Source of the DNA: Tubulanus polymorphus
Taxonomy: Eukaryota > Nemertea > Palaeonemertea > Tubulaniformes > Tubulanidae
DNA length: 64,000 bases
Direction: 5' to 3'
Assembly: GCF_964204645.1 (NCBI RefSeq)
Contig: NC_134031.1
Location: forward strand, 14,090,307-14,154,306
Position 1 is the stretch's first letter. Every line of letters starts with the position of its first letter. The notes under the pieces are model-generated. The model made no database searches and had not been told where the DNA came from. It worked only from the letters and a program-made list of their open reading frames with translations. Of this stretch, positions 43,263-54,318 are shown in pieces. The translations under genes were made by a program, and so were the position numbers.

Positions 43263-44126
43263 TCAATAGGGGTGGATATCTCGCCTTACCCAAACCTCAT
43301 GCTAATTTTCAAAAAGATGCATTTCAGGCGAATTGCTGTCGAATTCAATTCAATTTCATACACACGGGGGCCACGAGAAACGATGGCAATCTAGCAATTT
43401 GATTTGGAAAATATCAGCACTATAGTTCAAAAGGGTTGATAAACCGCATCCGACTATCTAATCATTTAAAGGCTATGCCCTCATATGGAACATATATTCC
43501 CACCTCATATATTCCCACCTTATCTCAGGTGCATTCAGCCGCCATGATTCGCCCATTCAACCATAGAAACTTTCCCACTGTCTTACTATCGACATTTTCT
43601 AATAATTTAGCGAAATAATTAAAAAAGCAAAATTTCCCACTCTGCATTGATAAGGTCTAAGTATTTATTCATTTCAAAAATCTTCATCTGAACTCCCACC
43701 AACAAGTTATTAGTGGTGACTCTAAAATGACGTCATTGACTCACAACCATCTTATAACCTTCATGACTACATAATGAAGGTAAAAATGGCGGATGCTGAA
43801 TATTTAAGATTGATGCGTAATATGAACCTCAGACAAAAACAAGTAGTCCTCGTCCTGTTGCATCATTTTAAGAGTTCGGATAGTTTAAAGTTCATTTTTT
43901 CATTTATTTTTTGTAACTATATATATATATATTTGTTATTATTTACTATGATTTCAGTTACAAAATCTAATTCTAACAACTTGTTAATTACTCGTTACTT
44001 TTTTATATTTAAAAATTTGATCGATTTACTATGTTTTTAGATAAGAAATCTAATTCTAACAACTAAAATTCATTCAAAATCTATATCATGATGTCCTTTT
44101 AAGCTTTTCTTTTAATATATTAAAAG

Positions 44127-44219
44127 TAAATGGATATATCTTGTTTCATATCAGAGGTTGATTGGTCGAGTTTTGAAAAAATATACAACCTCTGGTATGA
44201 AACAAGATATAGCCATTTA
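44127..44219. repeat. 34-bp inverted repeat (hairpin)
   Basis: Arms 44127-44160 and 44186-44219 are reverse complements at 32 of 34 positions, with a 25-base loop. The arms begin TAAATGG and end CAGAGGTTG. No target duplication or coding sequence marks it as a complete element; it may be a collapsed MITE. Confidence 0.8.
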
Positions 44220-45419
44220 CTCACATAAAAAGAATAATTTGTGTCATCATGCACAAGGTGCAGAAGACTTGATGCCGCTCGATTCAATTGCAGCCATACA
44301 AGTGTCGATCAAACATTTTATAATTCGCACCGAATGTAATTCAAAGCAGCATTTCATGCAGTACTACATGAACGGATTAAAATATCCAAACATTTATTCA
44401 TTGAATCGGAAACATAGGCCTGTTGTATTGGAATGTCACTCGGCTTGAAAAAAAGTACCTTCGCCGTTACCGTGCGTTGTCATACATCGTGCATGCACCA
44501 CCAGTGGAAGAGCTGAATTATTTTAATCTGCTGGGGTCCATTTACGCGAAGGAAATTAAAACTCAAAGTCGAAGTCAATGTGGAACACCAACAATTCAGC
44601 TAAAAGGAACACCAGGGAAATGTGGTACGTAATGAATTAACAGTACTGAAAGATCCTAGGGCATTTCAGTGGCCGATCAAGTCAAAATATGTCCCAGTTT
44701 CTTGGGTGATTTCAGATGACATGGATACCTGCACGACCATTAATTCCTCCAGCAATGTCAAAACACTTTAGTCCCAGTTTATCAGAGAGGTTTTGATTTT
44801 TTAGGGGGAGGACTGGAATCATCAAGGTCAGATGAAATACAGATGTCATTTATGTGGATCGTCTCTCAGGTCTTAAAAAGCCTATTGTAGACATTATTCT
44901 CAACATCGACATCTGCCAAACATCAAATTTCAAATAAAATTTGCAATTCGCGAGCGTAAGCACCTAGCCCAATGAATCCGACAAACTGTGCAGTAACAAT
45001 CTACTGATCCTCTCCTACCCAGTGTAAACCACGAACTGCGCAGTTTCTATGAACTACCTACAAAAATGTATCAGTGCTCAAGCACGTGTGAGGATAGTGA
45101 TGAGGATAACACTTCATTGCCGGGTAAAACTGATATAGATAATTCACGGACAAGTAGGCCCTATATGTGCCTTTAAACTTTCCATAATTCATCACGATTT
45201 CGGGAACCTAAGTACAACAGGCTATGATAGTCATAGCTAGGATCATGGATACAGGCGCATTACAATCGACACGTTGCAGGTTATCTGCTGAATATTGTCA
45301 TGTACCTCGGTCGCAACGACAATCTCGTAGTTGAGCGTGGCTCTCAAAAACATGACGGATCGTGTTGGAAATCGCTAGACCGTTTTTTGAATGTGGCCAT
45401 CATACTACTGCGATTGTCT
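44220..45419. other. Unassigned sequence with short ORFs
   Basis: Plus-strand open frames at 44158-44448 and 44423-44632 have protein-like composition but no motif I can name. From 44640 to 45419 I see no feature. Confidence 0.35.
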
Positions 45420-45745
45420 CAGTATTGAATTTGTGGAGAAACTCTACAAAAATGGGCGTCACCGCACCAGCACGATCACGTTGAATAGGTGAGGCTTTCC
45501 GGCAGCGATAAAAACTGCGTGCGTTTGAATCGTGGCGACATCGTTGCGTATCAAAAAGACAATGTCTTGGCCTTGAATAGGCAAGATAAACATCTTATTT
45601 TGGTCATCTCCACCCATAGCAACGATGATGAAAGCGAGGAAGTGAATGTGCGTGGCAGCAGGAGCCAATTAGTGAAACCACGGGTCGTTCTTGATTACAA
45701 CCACCATATGTCTGGCGTCGATCTGCATGATCAGTACAATTAGTA
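45420..45745 (+). pseudogene. piggyBac-type transposase fragment
   Basis: A short piece of a piggyBac (PGBD4-like) catalytic region. LYKNGRHRTSTITLNR can be read near 45440-45490. The 45489-45743 frame then contains DKHLILVIST and RVVLDYNHHMSGVDLHDQY, the block carrying the third catalytic Asp. Stops precede and follow, and neither the N-terminal two thirds nor the zinc-finger tail is present. Confidence 0.7.
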
Positions 45746-46064
45746 TTATGAGAGTCCCTGTTAATCCGTCAATTGGTGGAAGCTAGTCACGAACTGTCCT
45801 GATTGAGTGTACAGCTGCCAAAAACATATAAATTTGCGTAGTTACATAACTATTTGCCGTGAATTGCAGATGAAACATGAGGCCTTAATCACCGTTTACA
45901 AAAACATTATAGCAATAACCATTGAAAGATTATAATGACATACAACTAAAGTGAAAATGGCCATTTCTAAAATTATATTACTATTTGTAGTCAGTGTGGA
46001 ACGTTTGGCTTTGAATCAATAATGAGGGGTGGTAGGTTTTTCTTACTATAGATGGTGCAAAGAT

Positions 46065-46710
46065 CTATCCATCTCAATGTATTCGTAATTTACGTGTTTT
46101 ATTTGACGATTCTTTGTCACTCGTTGACCATGTTAGTAATGTATGTAAAGCTGCGAATTTTCACTTATTATATACTATTGGTAAGATACGTAACCTACTT
46201 GATGATAAATCATGTAAAACTGCTGTAAATTCTCTGGTCACATCTCGTTTGGACTACGCAAACTCATTATTTGTTGGATCCAATAACACACTTGTTAATC
46301 GCCTGCAACTAATTCAAAATAATGCTGCAAGGCTTATAACAAGAACTAGAAAGTTTGAACATATTACACCTATTCTAATGGATCTACATTGGCTGCCAAA
46401 TGCTGTTCGATCAGAGTTCAAAATTCTTTTAACTGTCTATAAATGTCTTAATGATACTGCCCCTCAGTATTTAAAATCTCTTTTAACTGTTTACACTCAA
46501 TCACGACAACTTAGATCCAATTCAGTAACCAATAATCTAGTCATATCTAAGTCAAATCGGAAATTTGGTGAGAGGGCTTTTAGGTGTGCGGCGCCAGCAT
46601 TATGGAATGGGCTTCCTAGTCACGTTAAAACTAGTCCTACAGTTCAATCTTTTAAAAAAATAGTCTCAAAACTTTTCTTTTTAATCGAACATATTTGTCA
46701 TAACTTCTAG
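46065..46710 (+). pseudogene. LINE reverse-transcriptase C-terminal fragment
   Basis: The open piece contains LVTSRLDYANSLF, LQLIQNNAARLITR, ITPILMDLHWLP, RSEFKILLTVYKCLN, APQYLKSLL and GERAFRCAAPALWNGLPSHV. This is the standard post-RT region of CR1/Rex-type LINEs. It ends in a normal stop at 46708-46710. Everything upstream is lost, as in 5'-truncated insertions. It lies directly in front of the piggyBac-type gene at 46.8 kb. Confidence 0.85.
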
Positions 46711-46785
46711 TCAAGTATTCCACTTAATATGTAAATTTGTTCAAATGTGTCTCTATTTTATGCATGTTTTCTTTTTAATGTCAAG

Positions 46786-48774
46786 CGCAATGATAATGTT
46801 TTAGACTTGGACTCTAATGACAGTGACTCAAACGCTAAAAGTGGTTCAGAAAGCGATTTTAAACCCGGAAAGAAACCGAAAGTGAACCCGGAAGTGATTT
46901 AGATGCGGAAGTAAGTGACAATAATGGTGAAAATAGTCCTGTAAGTGACGATAATACTCCTGATAGTGATGATAATCAGTCTGCTGATAGTGACAGTACT
47001 GATAATGACAATCCCCAACCCCCACCAGCACCTGTCGTCCGTGGTCGGGGACGCGGACGTGGTCGAGCTACTGCTGCTGTTAGAGGCAGGCAGGGTCGTG
47101 GAACTGGGAGAGGTCATGCCCCAGTGGTCGTAGTGGACGTGGTGGACGTGGTGGACGTGGAGGACGTGCACAAGGTGCCAACATTGATCAGGATCCTGAT
47201 TGGGCTGAAGATAGAAACCACCCCCCTCCTAACTGGTTGCCGCAGTACAACTGTCCGAATCCAGGTGAGCCAAAGTTCGTTACTACGGACTACACGCCAA
47301 TTGACTTTTTCACAAAAGCTTTTCCGGACACTATTATAGACATGCTAGTGACTGAAACAAATCGTTATTTTCAACAATATCAAAACAGTGGAAATACTAC
47401 TGATAGTGTTCTAGAAACCTGGTATAATGTCACTAGTGACGAAATGAAAGCATTCCTGGCATTGTTGTTACTGACGGGATATGGAGATCGGGGATCTTTT
47501 CGTGCACATTGGTCTACTGATAAACCAGGATTCCGAGCCGTAATGAGCCGCAATCGGTTTTTGATGCTATTACGATTCTTGCACCCTGTGAATAACAAAA
47601 CACAAATTCAAAGAGGGCAGCCTGGTTATGACAGGACATTCAAGGTCAAGTCTTTGATTGAACAGCTAGTTCGCGCATGGAATGACGCCTTCCATATGGA
47701 AATGTTTCTGTCCGTGGATGAAGGCATGATAGCCTTTAAGGGTCGAACTTCTATGTTGCAATACATCAAGAGTAAGCCTGTCAAGTGGGGCATGAAAGCA
47801 TGGATACTGGCTGGGTCGAAAACTGGTTACGCCCAACTGGTTGGACGCTGTACAAAGGAGCGGACGGTGGTCAAGTTGACCTTGGGTATCGAGTTGTTAT
47901 GGACGCATCTCAGAATGTTCGGGCTGGCCAGGTCATAACATGTGACAATTTCTTCACTAGTGTGAAACCATTTGTGGACCTAAAAGATCGAAACATTGGT
48001 GCCTGTGGCACAGTTAGGGCGAATCGTGCAGGAAATCCACTAAAACTGAAGCAGCAATTCACGGCCCGCACCAACAAACGACAATTGCAGGACATGTCGC
48101 CTTTGATGTTATGGCATAACGCGTCAGACATGTTAGCAATTAGTTGGTATGACAAACGCCCAGTTTGTGTATTGTCTACTGTTAGCAATGCAGGTGTTAC
48201 TGTGAAGCATATTCGTTCACGTGAAGGAAAGGACGGTTACAGACAAATTGAAAAACCCAATGCAATTGAGGACTACAACACATATATGGGTGGAGTTGAT
48301 CTGAATGATCAATACAACTCCTATTTCAGCATACTACATCGTTCAGTGAAATGGTGGAAAAAGGTTTTTTGCCACCTGCTTATCACAGCAGTAACAAATG
48401 CATACATAATGCACAAGGTGTCCAATGCTGCTGATGCATTGACCAGTAGACAGTTTCGTTTGGAGTTATGCCATGAACTTATTGCTGACTACCAACGTGC
48501 ACCTCATCAACCCGGTCGTCAGATTTGGCATAACGATGCACCACAGCATTAGAATGGAGGAGCACATTTTATGGAAAAACTAATGGCAGGCCTGATTGTG
48601 TTGTGTGCACACTTAGAGAGAACAAAAAGTATGTTCGCTGGCATCAGACACAAAGGCAGTGTAAAACATGTGTACCTCCTGTACCTTTGTGTGACGTACC
48701 ATGCTTTGAGATTTATCATCGTTTTGTGGATTATAAGCTGTATTGGAGGCAGAATCACATGAATAATCAGTAAG
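46786..48774 (+). pseudogene. piggyBac transposase (PGBD4-like) with acidic and RGG N-terminus, frameshifted
   Basis: An Asp/Ser-rich leader (about 46800-47020) runs into an Arg/Gly-rich tract (GRGRGRGR, then RGGRGGRGG, to about 47170). The catalytic region follows: FLSVDEGMIAFKGR (first Asp, 47717), VITCDNFFTS (second Asp, 47944) and YMGGVDLNDQY (third Asp, 48298). The C-terminal cysteine-rich finger (DCVVC, CKTC, LCDVPCF) is readable at 48594-48700 in another frame. Frame changes near 46900, 47100-47130, 47840 and 48540 break the gene. A likely right end with AAAGGG/TTAA is at 49069-49078. The left end was not found, perhaps because the LINE fragment replaced it. Confidence 0.8.
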
Positions 48775-49068
48775 GTGAGACAAATCATGTTTATTTCAGT
48801 CTCTAAAATACTTTTATGCTTTATTTCTTGAACAGCTAATGATTTTGAGACAAAAACGACAATTTTCGTCAGAATTTTTTTTAAATATGACAAATTTGGT
48901 ATCATTAAAAAGCTTATAAAGAACTGTGCAAAAGTTTCTCATACACCAAAGCTGTATCTCTAATAGGCTGGGAGCTACAAGCATTTGAATATAGGACGTT
49001 TTCGCCTTGCAATTACCTTAAATTAATCTGGGACTGGGATAGCATGTGTAATAATTAATCCGGATATC

Positions 49069-49078
49069 AAAGGGTTAA
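49069..49078 (-). repeat. Putative right end of the 46.8-kb piggyBac with TTAA
   Basis: Read on the minus strand, TTAA is followed by CCCTTTGATATCCGG. That fits the TTAA-CCCT terminal pattern of piggyBac elements and lies 300 bases downstream of the transposase end. Confidence 0.4.
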
Positions 49079-49163
49079 TGGGGTTAATAAGTCTTTAGAT
49101 AATTTTATGAAAAATCTTACAAAAGAAAATCAATCTAATGACAATTTTTTCATCATTCCACAG

Positions 49164-49401
49164 TTCTAGCTTTGAGGTATCCACTCACTACACATGTCGC
49201 GTGCACAATCCTAATTTTCTAAGGAGTAAAAGACCAACAGGGAATGAGGATAAATTTAATAGAAATTTTTCGTCACGTAACCTCCCTGATGTGTCCCTCC
49301 AAAATGAAAATGAGCTTCATGATGCAGAGTTCGTAACTAGTAAGTTCAATATGTCAGAATACCGGGAACGACATAATTTATTGCAAGATACATATGGATA
49401 A
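49164..49401 (+). CDS. Exon-like ORF, unknown
   Basis: A splice-acceptor-like tract (CATTCCACAG) precedes an open frame ending at TAA 49399-49401. It encodes polar sequence such as NPNFLRSKRPTGNEDKF and HDAEFVTSKFNMSEYRERH. The second half of it lies in the tandemly duplicated 831-bp unit and is repeated at 50140-50222. No family is recognised. It may be the last exon of a host gene or a piece of another element. Confidence 0.3.
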
Positions 49402-50117
49402 GAGACGGAGAAAAACATTCACCAAGGAATCATTGTGACAGGCCTACTGTAGTAGAAAGCTAGTACTATGAAATAGAATACCACAGCATGTAACAACAAA
49501 GCTGCAGGTCTGTTTCTATTTCTTAATTCTATTCAATCAGATTACTAATTTGATGTAGCGTATTTGTGATCACGAACATAATTAATACTTTTCACATATT
49601 TGAATTTAGTTATTACATCTATATAGGTTATGTTTTGACGATTACATTGACTTTTCTAGGAGGAAAGATGGAGTTACTGAAAAAGCAAAGAACTAGTTCA
49701 CAAGGAAAAGATATAGGTAATTTGAAAATAACGACATGAAAGCTGTAACACGTCTCATTTTAGCGCTTTAACATATTAATAATCTACTATTTTTAGACGC
49801 CATTTTTCATGGAGGAAAGATCGACGAGGGTAAAGCGATGCCAAGGCTGCCCTACAGATCTTAAATGGTTAGTTGGTTATTTCCACCCTGACGCCACTGG
49901 TATTTTGAGAAAATACCCTGAATTTGATGGAAATATATTTATGCCTTCAGATCTTGTTATATCTGATGAAGAATGTATTGAAATTTTGCAAAAGGGCTTA
50001 AAACCAATGTATTAATGGTTTGTCATTTTATGAAATTCTATCTTCGTAAGAATCTAAATATTATCATAGTGGATTTTCCATTTTGCAGTTATGAATTCCA
50101 ATTATTAATTGTGATAT
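49287..50117. repeat. 831-bp tandem duplication, copy 1 (empty site)
   Basis: This unit recurs 13 bases downstream as 50131-50225 joined to 58539-59274, which also totals exactly 831 bases. I count about a dozen substitutions and no net length difference. At the position where Kolobok B sits in copy 2 (TTAA), copy 1 has TTAT at 49378-49381 and no insert. Confidence 0.9.
49809..50015 (+). CDS. 68-residue ORF in duplication copy 1, unknown
   Basis: The frame opens at ATG 49809 and contains RCQGCPTDLKWLVGYFHPD. The same ORF recurs at 58966-59172 with one residue change that I can see (CQG to CQS). A splice-acceptor-like CTATTTTTAG lies just upstream (49787-49796), so it may be an exon. No domain is assigned. 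Confidence 0.35.
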   Translation: MEERSTRVKRCQGCPTDLKWLVGYFHPDATGILRKYPEFDGNIFMPSDLVISDEECIEILQKGLKPMY

Positions 50118-50221
50118 TGATTATTGATTGTGATGTGTCCCCCCAAAATGAAAATGAGCTTCATGATGCAGAGTTCGTAAGTAGTAAGTTCAATATGTCA
50201 GAATACCGGGAACGACATAAT

Positions 50222-50244
50222 TTAAAGGGTAACTGACACTTTTT
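50222..50244 (+). repeat. Left TTAA and TIR of Kolobok B
   Basis: TTAA then AGGGTAACTGACACTTTTT. It pairs perfectly with 58516-58538. Confidence 0.9.
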
Positions 50245-51285
50245 TTTTTATTTCAAAATTCGATAAGTTCTATCGAACTAAGGAAGACTTTGAAATAGTT
50301 CTGTTCAAAAATGTGTAGTTTCCGCGAAAATCGTGATTTTGTAAGACAATTTTTGACCTCATTTCGTTGTATACATCGCGTTAGAAATCATCGGCAATTT
50401 CCGTCGATCTCCGGCGCTGTGACGTCAATAAAGTGAGCACTGAAAATTCTCTTCTATGAGATAACGTTGCGTTTTTACTACTCGGCGTGTTTTCACTGCT
50501 TTTTCTCAAATGCCAAATCGTTGTGTTTGCTTTGGGTGCGATTATTCGGATAGGGGTATATATCCTGTTCTTCGAGAAAAATGGGCTTCTTTTGTAGGTT
50601 TAAAGCGATTGAATTGGAGCGGCCCAACGTCGAATAGCGTCGTGTGTTACCGGCATTTTACCAACGATGATTTCGTTAATAAAATGCAGTATGATGCACA
50701 ATTTGCAAAGAGGTAAGTTTCATTCAGTCATCTTAACATTTATTCGAGACATGGTTTGAGAATAATTATTGTATGGGCTTGAAAATCACTGTTAAAAGGG
50801 TCGCATTTTCAAGTCCAATTCAAATCAATAAAATTTATTTTTTCCACGCGCGGTATCCAATTCATAATTTTTTATGTCAAAATGCCGTTTAACTTTTGTT
50901 TGCTAAGCGTGATTGTAAAACCATGCCTTCTAGGTCAGCTTACATCGTGTGACAATAGAAACATCTTTTCATTGAACTACTACTATAGGCCACAGTGCAT
51001 TGGCCATCGTACAATAGGCTTTTATTGTCATTGTGAGTGCCTTACTTCACTCACTAACTACAATAACAAAATGAATATTTCACGAGCCTTGTGAATTAAC
51101 GGTTGCCTTTTGCTTGAAATAGATTGTTGCTGAAACAAGGAGCCGTGCCATCGATCCACACTGTGATAGAAACCCCTGAATCTACATCTCAACCAGAGGA
51201 TTTCTTCTCGCCACCACGAAAGCCTGGACGAAAAGTGTTTGAGAAGAGGGAGAGACGGCGAGTCATTGCTGAGACTGAGAGCCAG

Positions 51286-51331
51286 GTTTTGCATAATCTT
51301 CAACCAAATTTGGTTGAAGATTATGCAAAAC
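51286..51331. repeat. 46-bp perfect palindrome inside transposase exon 2
   Basis: Arms of 20 bases (51286-51305 and 51312-51331) are exact reverse complements around AAATTT, so all 46 bases are palindromic. The reading frame stays open through it. Such a structure would make a strong hairpin in RNA or cruciform in DNA. Confidence 0.95.
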
Positions 51332-53772
51332 CTGGTGAAGATGACGGCGGGGAAGTGTATGCGGAACCCGGTATCAAATCAGAGTTCGAGGCGACAAGAG
51401 AATTTGCTGTGCAGGCTGAACCGGATTGTAAATCTCGAGGTAGGATTTTCATGATGGTATGGTGTATCATTGTCATTCAGTTTTGAATATATCACTGTAA
51501 TCATTGAATTTCATGTTATTTAATGATAATTTTTTCTAGGGATGCAAACGCTGAAAGAAACTGCACAGGTGAAGACCAAAATTGTGTACCGCATCAAACC
51601 TAAGATTATCTACAGAACGCCATTTAAGGCTCAGCGTTCAGTTGGAATCCAGGAAAATGCATTGAGTGAGTATTCTTTATTCAGTCTATATCGTATTATG
51701 GTACGGCTTGTATTATGGGGTTTTTTATGATATCATCTATTCTCCCTATCTATTTAATCCTACTACTGTGATTGGTCTGTTTTAGCCCGAAACATTGGTA
51801 TTCAATGTAAGCGACCTGCTGAAGAACTTACAAATACCTCAAAAGCCATTTGTATTGGAGAAGAATCAGATTTAGGGAGTGACAGTGAAGATGATGACTA
51901 TCATCCAGATTCGGCAGAAGAGTCAGAGATGGACAGTGGCTCTGAGGATGATTCTGAAGGCAGAGTTATGTTTGAAGAAATGAGGTTAGTAAAGTATAAT
52001 ATTTTAATCATGAATGATATTTTCCTTTCTTTTGTATAAAACTTCATTTATCATTGCAGTGATGAATCGGATAAGTCGTATAAAGACCAAACCAAGATTA
52101 TTGTGTTCCAGTCAGCAATTCTGCAGCTGTTACAATACTGCCGGCGCTGTGGAAGAGAGAACCAAGTTTGGAAGAGGCACAGAGGAACAATGTTGACTGT
52201 CAGAACAAATTGTTTGAATTGTGGTGAAACTACTGAATGGTCCAGCCAACCAACAGTTGCTCGAGGAATTCCTATATTGGATGTTTTATTAAGTGCCATG
52301 GTTCTTTTAACAGGAAGTTTGCCCACAAAAGTTTTTCGACTGTTCAAGTAAGTTGCAGTAAAAACAATACTTTCAGTCTAATCAAACATAATTTTTTAAA
52401 GTTATAAATGTAATGGTCAATCCAATTTCAGTTTCATGAATATAAAGGCTCAGAGTACGAGGACATATTTCCGGTACCAGAAAAACTATCTTCACGATGC
52501 TGTTTCATCTGTGTGGGAAGCAAGTAGATCGGCACTTGTCAACAAATTACCAGGGCCACGATTGCTTGCTGGTGATGGACGTTGCGATTCTATGGGTCAT
52601 TCTGCTAAATTTGGAAGTTACACTCTGATGGATTTAATAACTAACAAAGTGATCGCGTTTCAACTTGTTCAGGTATGTCAGAACCATAAAATCTTGCTTT
52701 TTCCTGAATTTAAAACAGTGAAAGGTTTACGTCTATCTTTGTTATTGATTTTTTTAGTCGAATGAGGTAAAGAATTCAAATGCAATGGAATTGGAAGGCT
52801 TAAAGCGTTGCCGAATACAGATAGGAAACCTGAAAGTGATGGCATTTATTTCGGATATGCACATTCAAATTACTAAATGGACAAGGGAAGTTTGGAATGT
52901 AGCTCACTATTATGACTGCTGGCACGTTGTTAAAAGTAAGTTCAAAAATTCTTTGTGTAGAATTTACATATCACTCACGGAATCAAAAATGAGACGAAAT
53001 ACTAATTTTTCATTTCAAGGTATAACTAAGAAACTAGAAATAATGTCGAGGAAAAAGGAATGTGAAGAAATCAAGGATTGGATAAAGTCAATAAAATGTC
53101 ATTTGTACTGGTGCGCTGCATGCATCATCATCACCCGGGGATAAAGAAGGCATCAGTAAAAAATGGTCATCAGCAGTCAAACACATCCAAGACAATCATG
53201 AAGACTGCAGCCATGAACCCATAACATCAGAAAAGAAATGGCTTTATCCAGGTAAGATATTATCTATTGCAACTACTGAATCAGAAATTATATCTAATTT
53301 CATGTGATGAAACATTTGATGTACTATTTACAGGATCTTTGGTTGGTGATTCTATGCAAAAATATCTGACGAATACACGGGTTATAAATAAAGTGAAGAT
53401 GATGTCACCATACGGCCAGACCAGTAAACTGGAGTGTCTTCACAGTTTATTCAATCATTTTGCCCCGAAGATGATTCAGTTTTCTTACAATGGAATGACA
53501 AGCAGGTAAGCAAAGTATATAACAATTGAGTGATTTCTATTTTTTCATACATATGTCCCTGCTAAGACTTATATCAATGTCTTATGTCTTCTCTTAGGTT
53601 ACAAATAGCTGCCCTACATTTCAATGAGAATAGTGACAGAATACAAGGCACAAAGATTGATGGGACAAAAAAATATAGCATTGTCTATCCAAAATACAAG
53701 GACACCCACACATTACGAAAACTACTCACTGATGCCACTTATGGTGAATATTAAAACCCTGGGACGCCCACC

Positions 53773-54148
53773 GTCCCATATATGGAACACCCCCTTCAAC
53801 CCCCCTTTAAAAAAAATTGTGTGAAGATTTGATCGAATTATAATATTTTGCTACCACTTCTGCCCGGTGTCCCACCCGCGGCACACGAACAGAAGCTGGT
53901 TGCGACATCTTCCGTCTGTGCAGTGCATTCAACATGGCCGCGCCCATGAAATTGGGATGACGCAAATTCGAATCAAAATTATCGTGAAAATTTCGCATGG
54001 AATCAGGTAATTAGACCACTTTTGTAATGTTATTTTACTAAAACAAATAATAAAGAATAATTAGAGTCATTGTTATCGCGTGTAGCTGATAAAGTGAAGT
54101 GTGTAAAGCCGATGTTTTAGTGGTGTCCCACCCGTGGAACACCGGGCA
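53773..54148. repeat. Sub-terminal palindromic repeats of the piggyBac
   Basis: Four related palindromes occur: 53773-53791, 53861-53887, 54122-54148 and, near the right end, 56281-56304. They share TGCCCGGTGT(C/T)CCA and its complement TGGAACACCGGGCA. They are likely transposase-binding sites. Confidence 0.65.
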
Positions 54149-54318
54149 GAAATGTTTGGTGTCAGCATGATTGATAAGATTTTTTGTATGGAACTTTTTG
54201 GGTTTGTATGGACTGCAGCACTATGATTTAGCCTTTTTATGCCCTCATGGCTAATGTTTTGATTCTTTTCTGTATTTTTAGTGATTTGGTGAATACTTGA
54301 GTCTCATCATGAAAAACC

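Larger units (their letters stand above)
42101..43900 (+). pseudogene. Helitron-like / PIF1-helicase remnant
   Basis: The 42360-42764 piece reads RFHKDVDGEKYYREKIMLFNPWRQEEDLL. That is the typical stretch (YVRY..D.E.YYRE.L.LF.PWR) between the Rep and helicase parts of Helitron-type proteins. The frame begins slightly earlier (ILHYV at about 42344). A later fragment at 43793-43880 reads NMNLRQKQVVLVLLHHFKSSDS, like the start of a PIF1 helicase domain, but the Walker A motif does not follow. A repeat block (42960-43260) separates the two. The remnant is thoroughly broken. Confidence 0.5.

Noticed and set aside
43917-43935. Short (TA)n tract
   Set aside because: Common microsatellite, too short to be of interest.
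46899-47171. Minus-strand His/Tyr/Thr-rich ORF near 47 kb
   Set aside because: Antisense of the Asp/Ser and Arg/Gly-rich leader of the piggyBac transposase.
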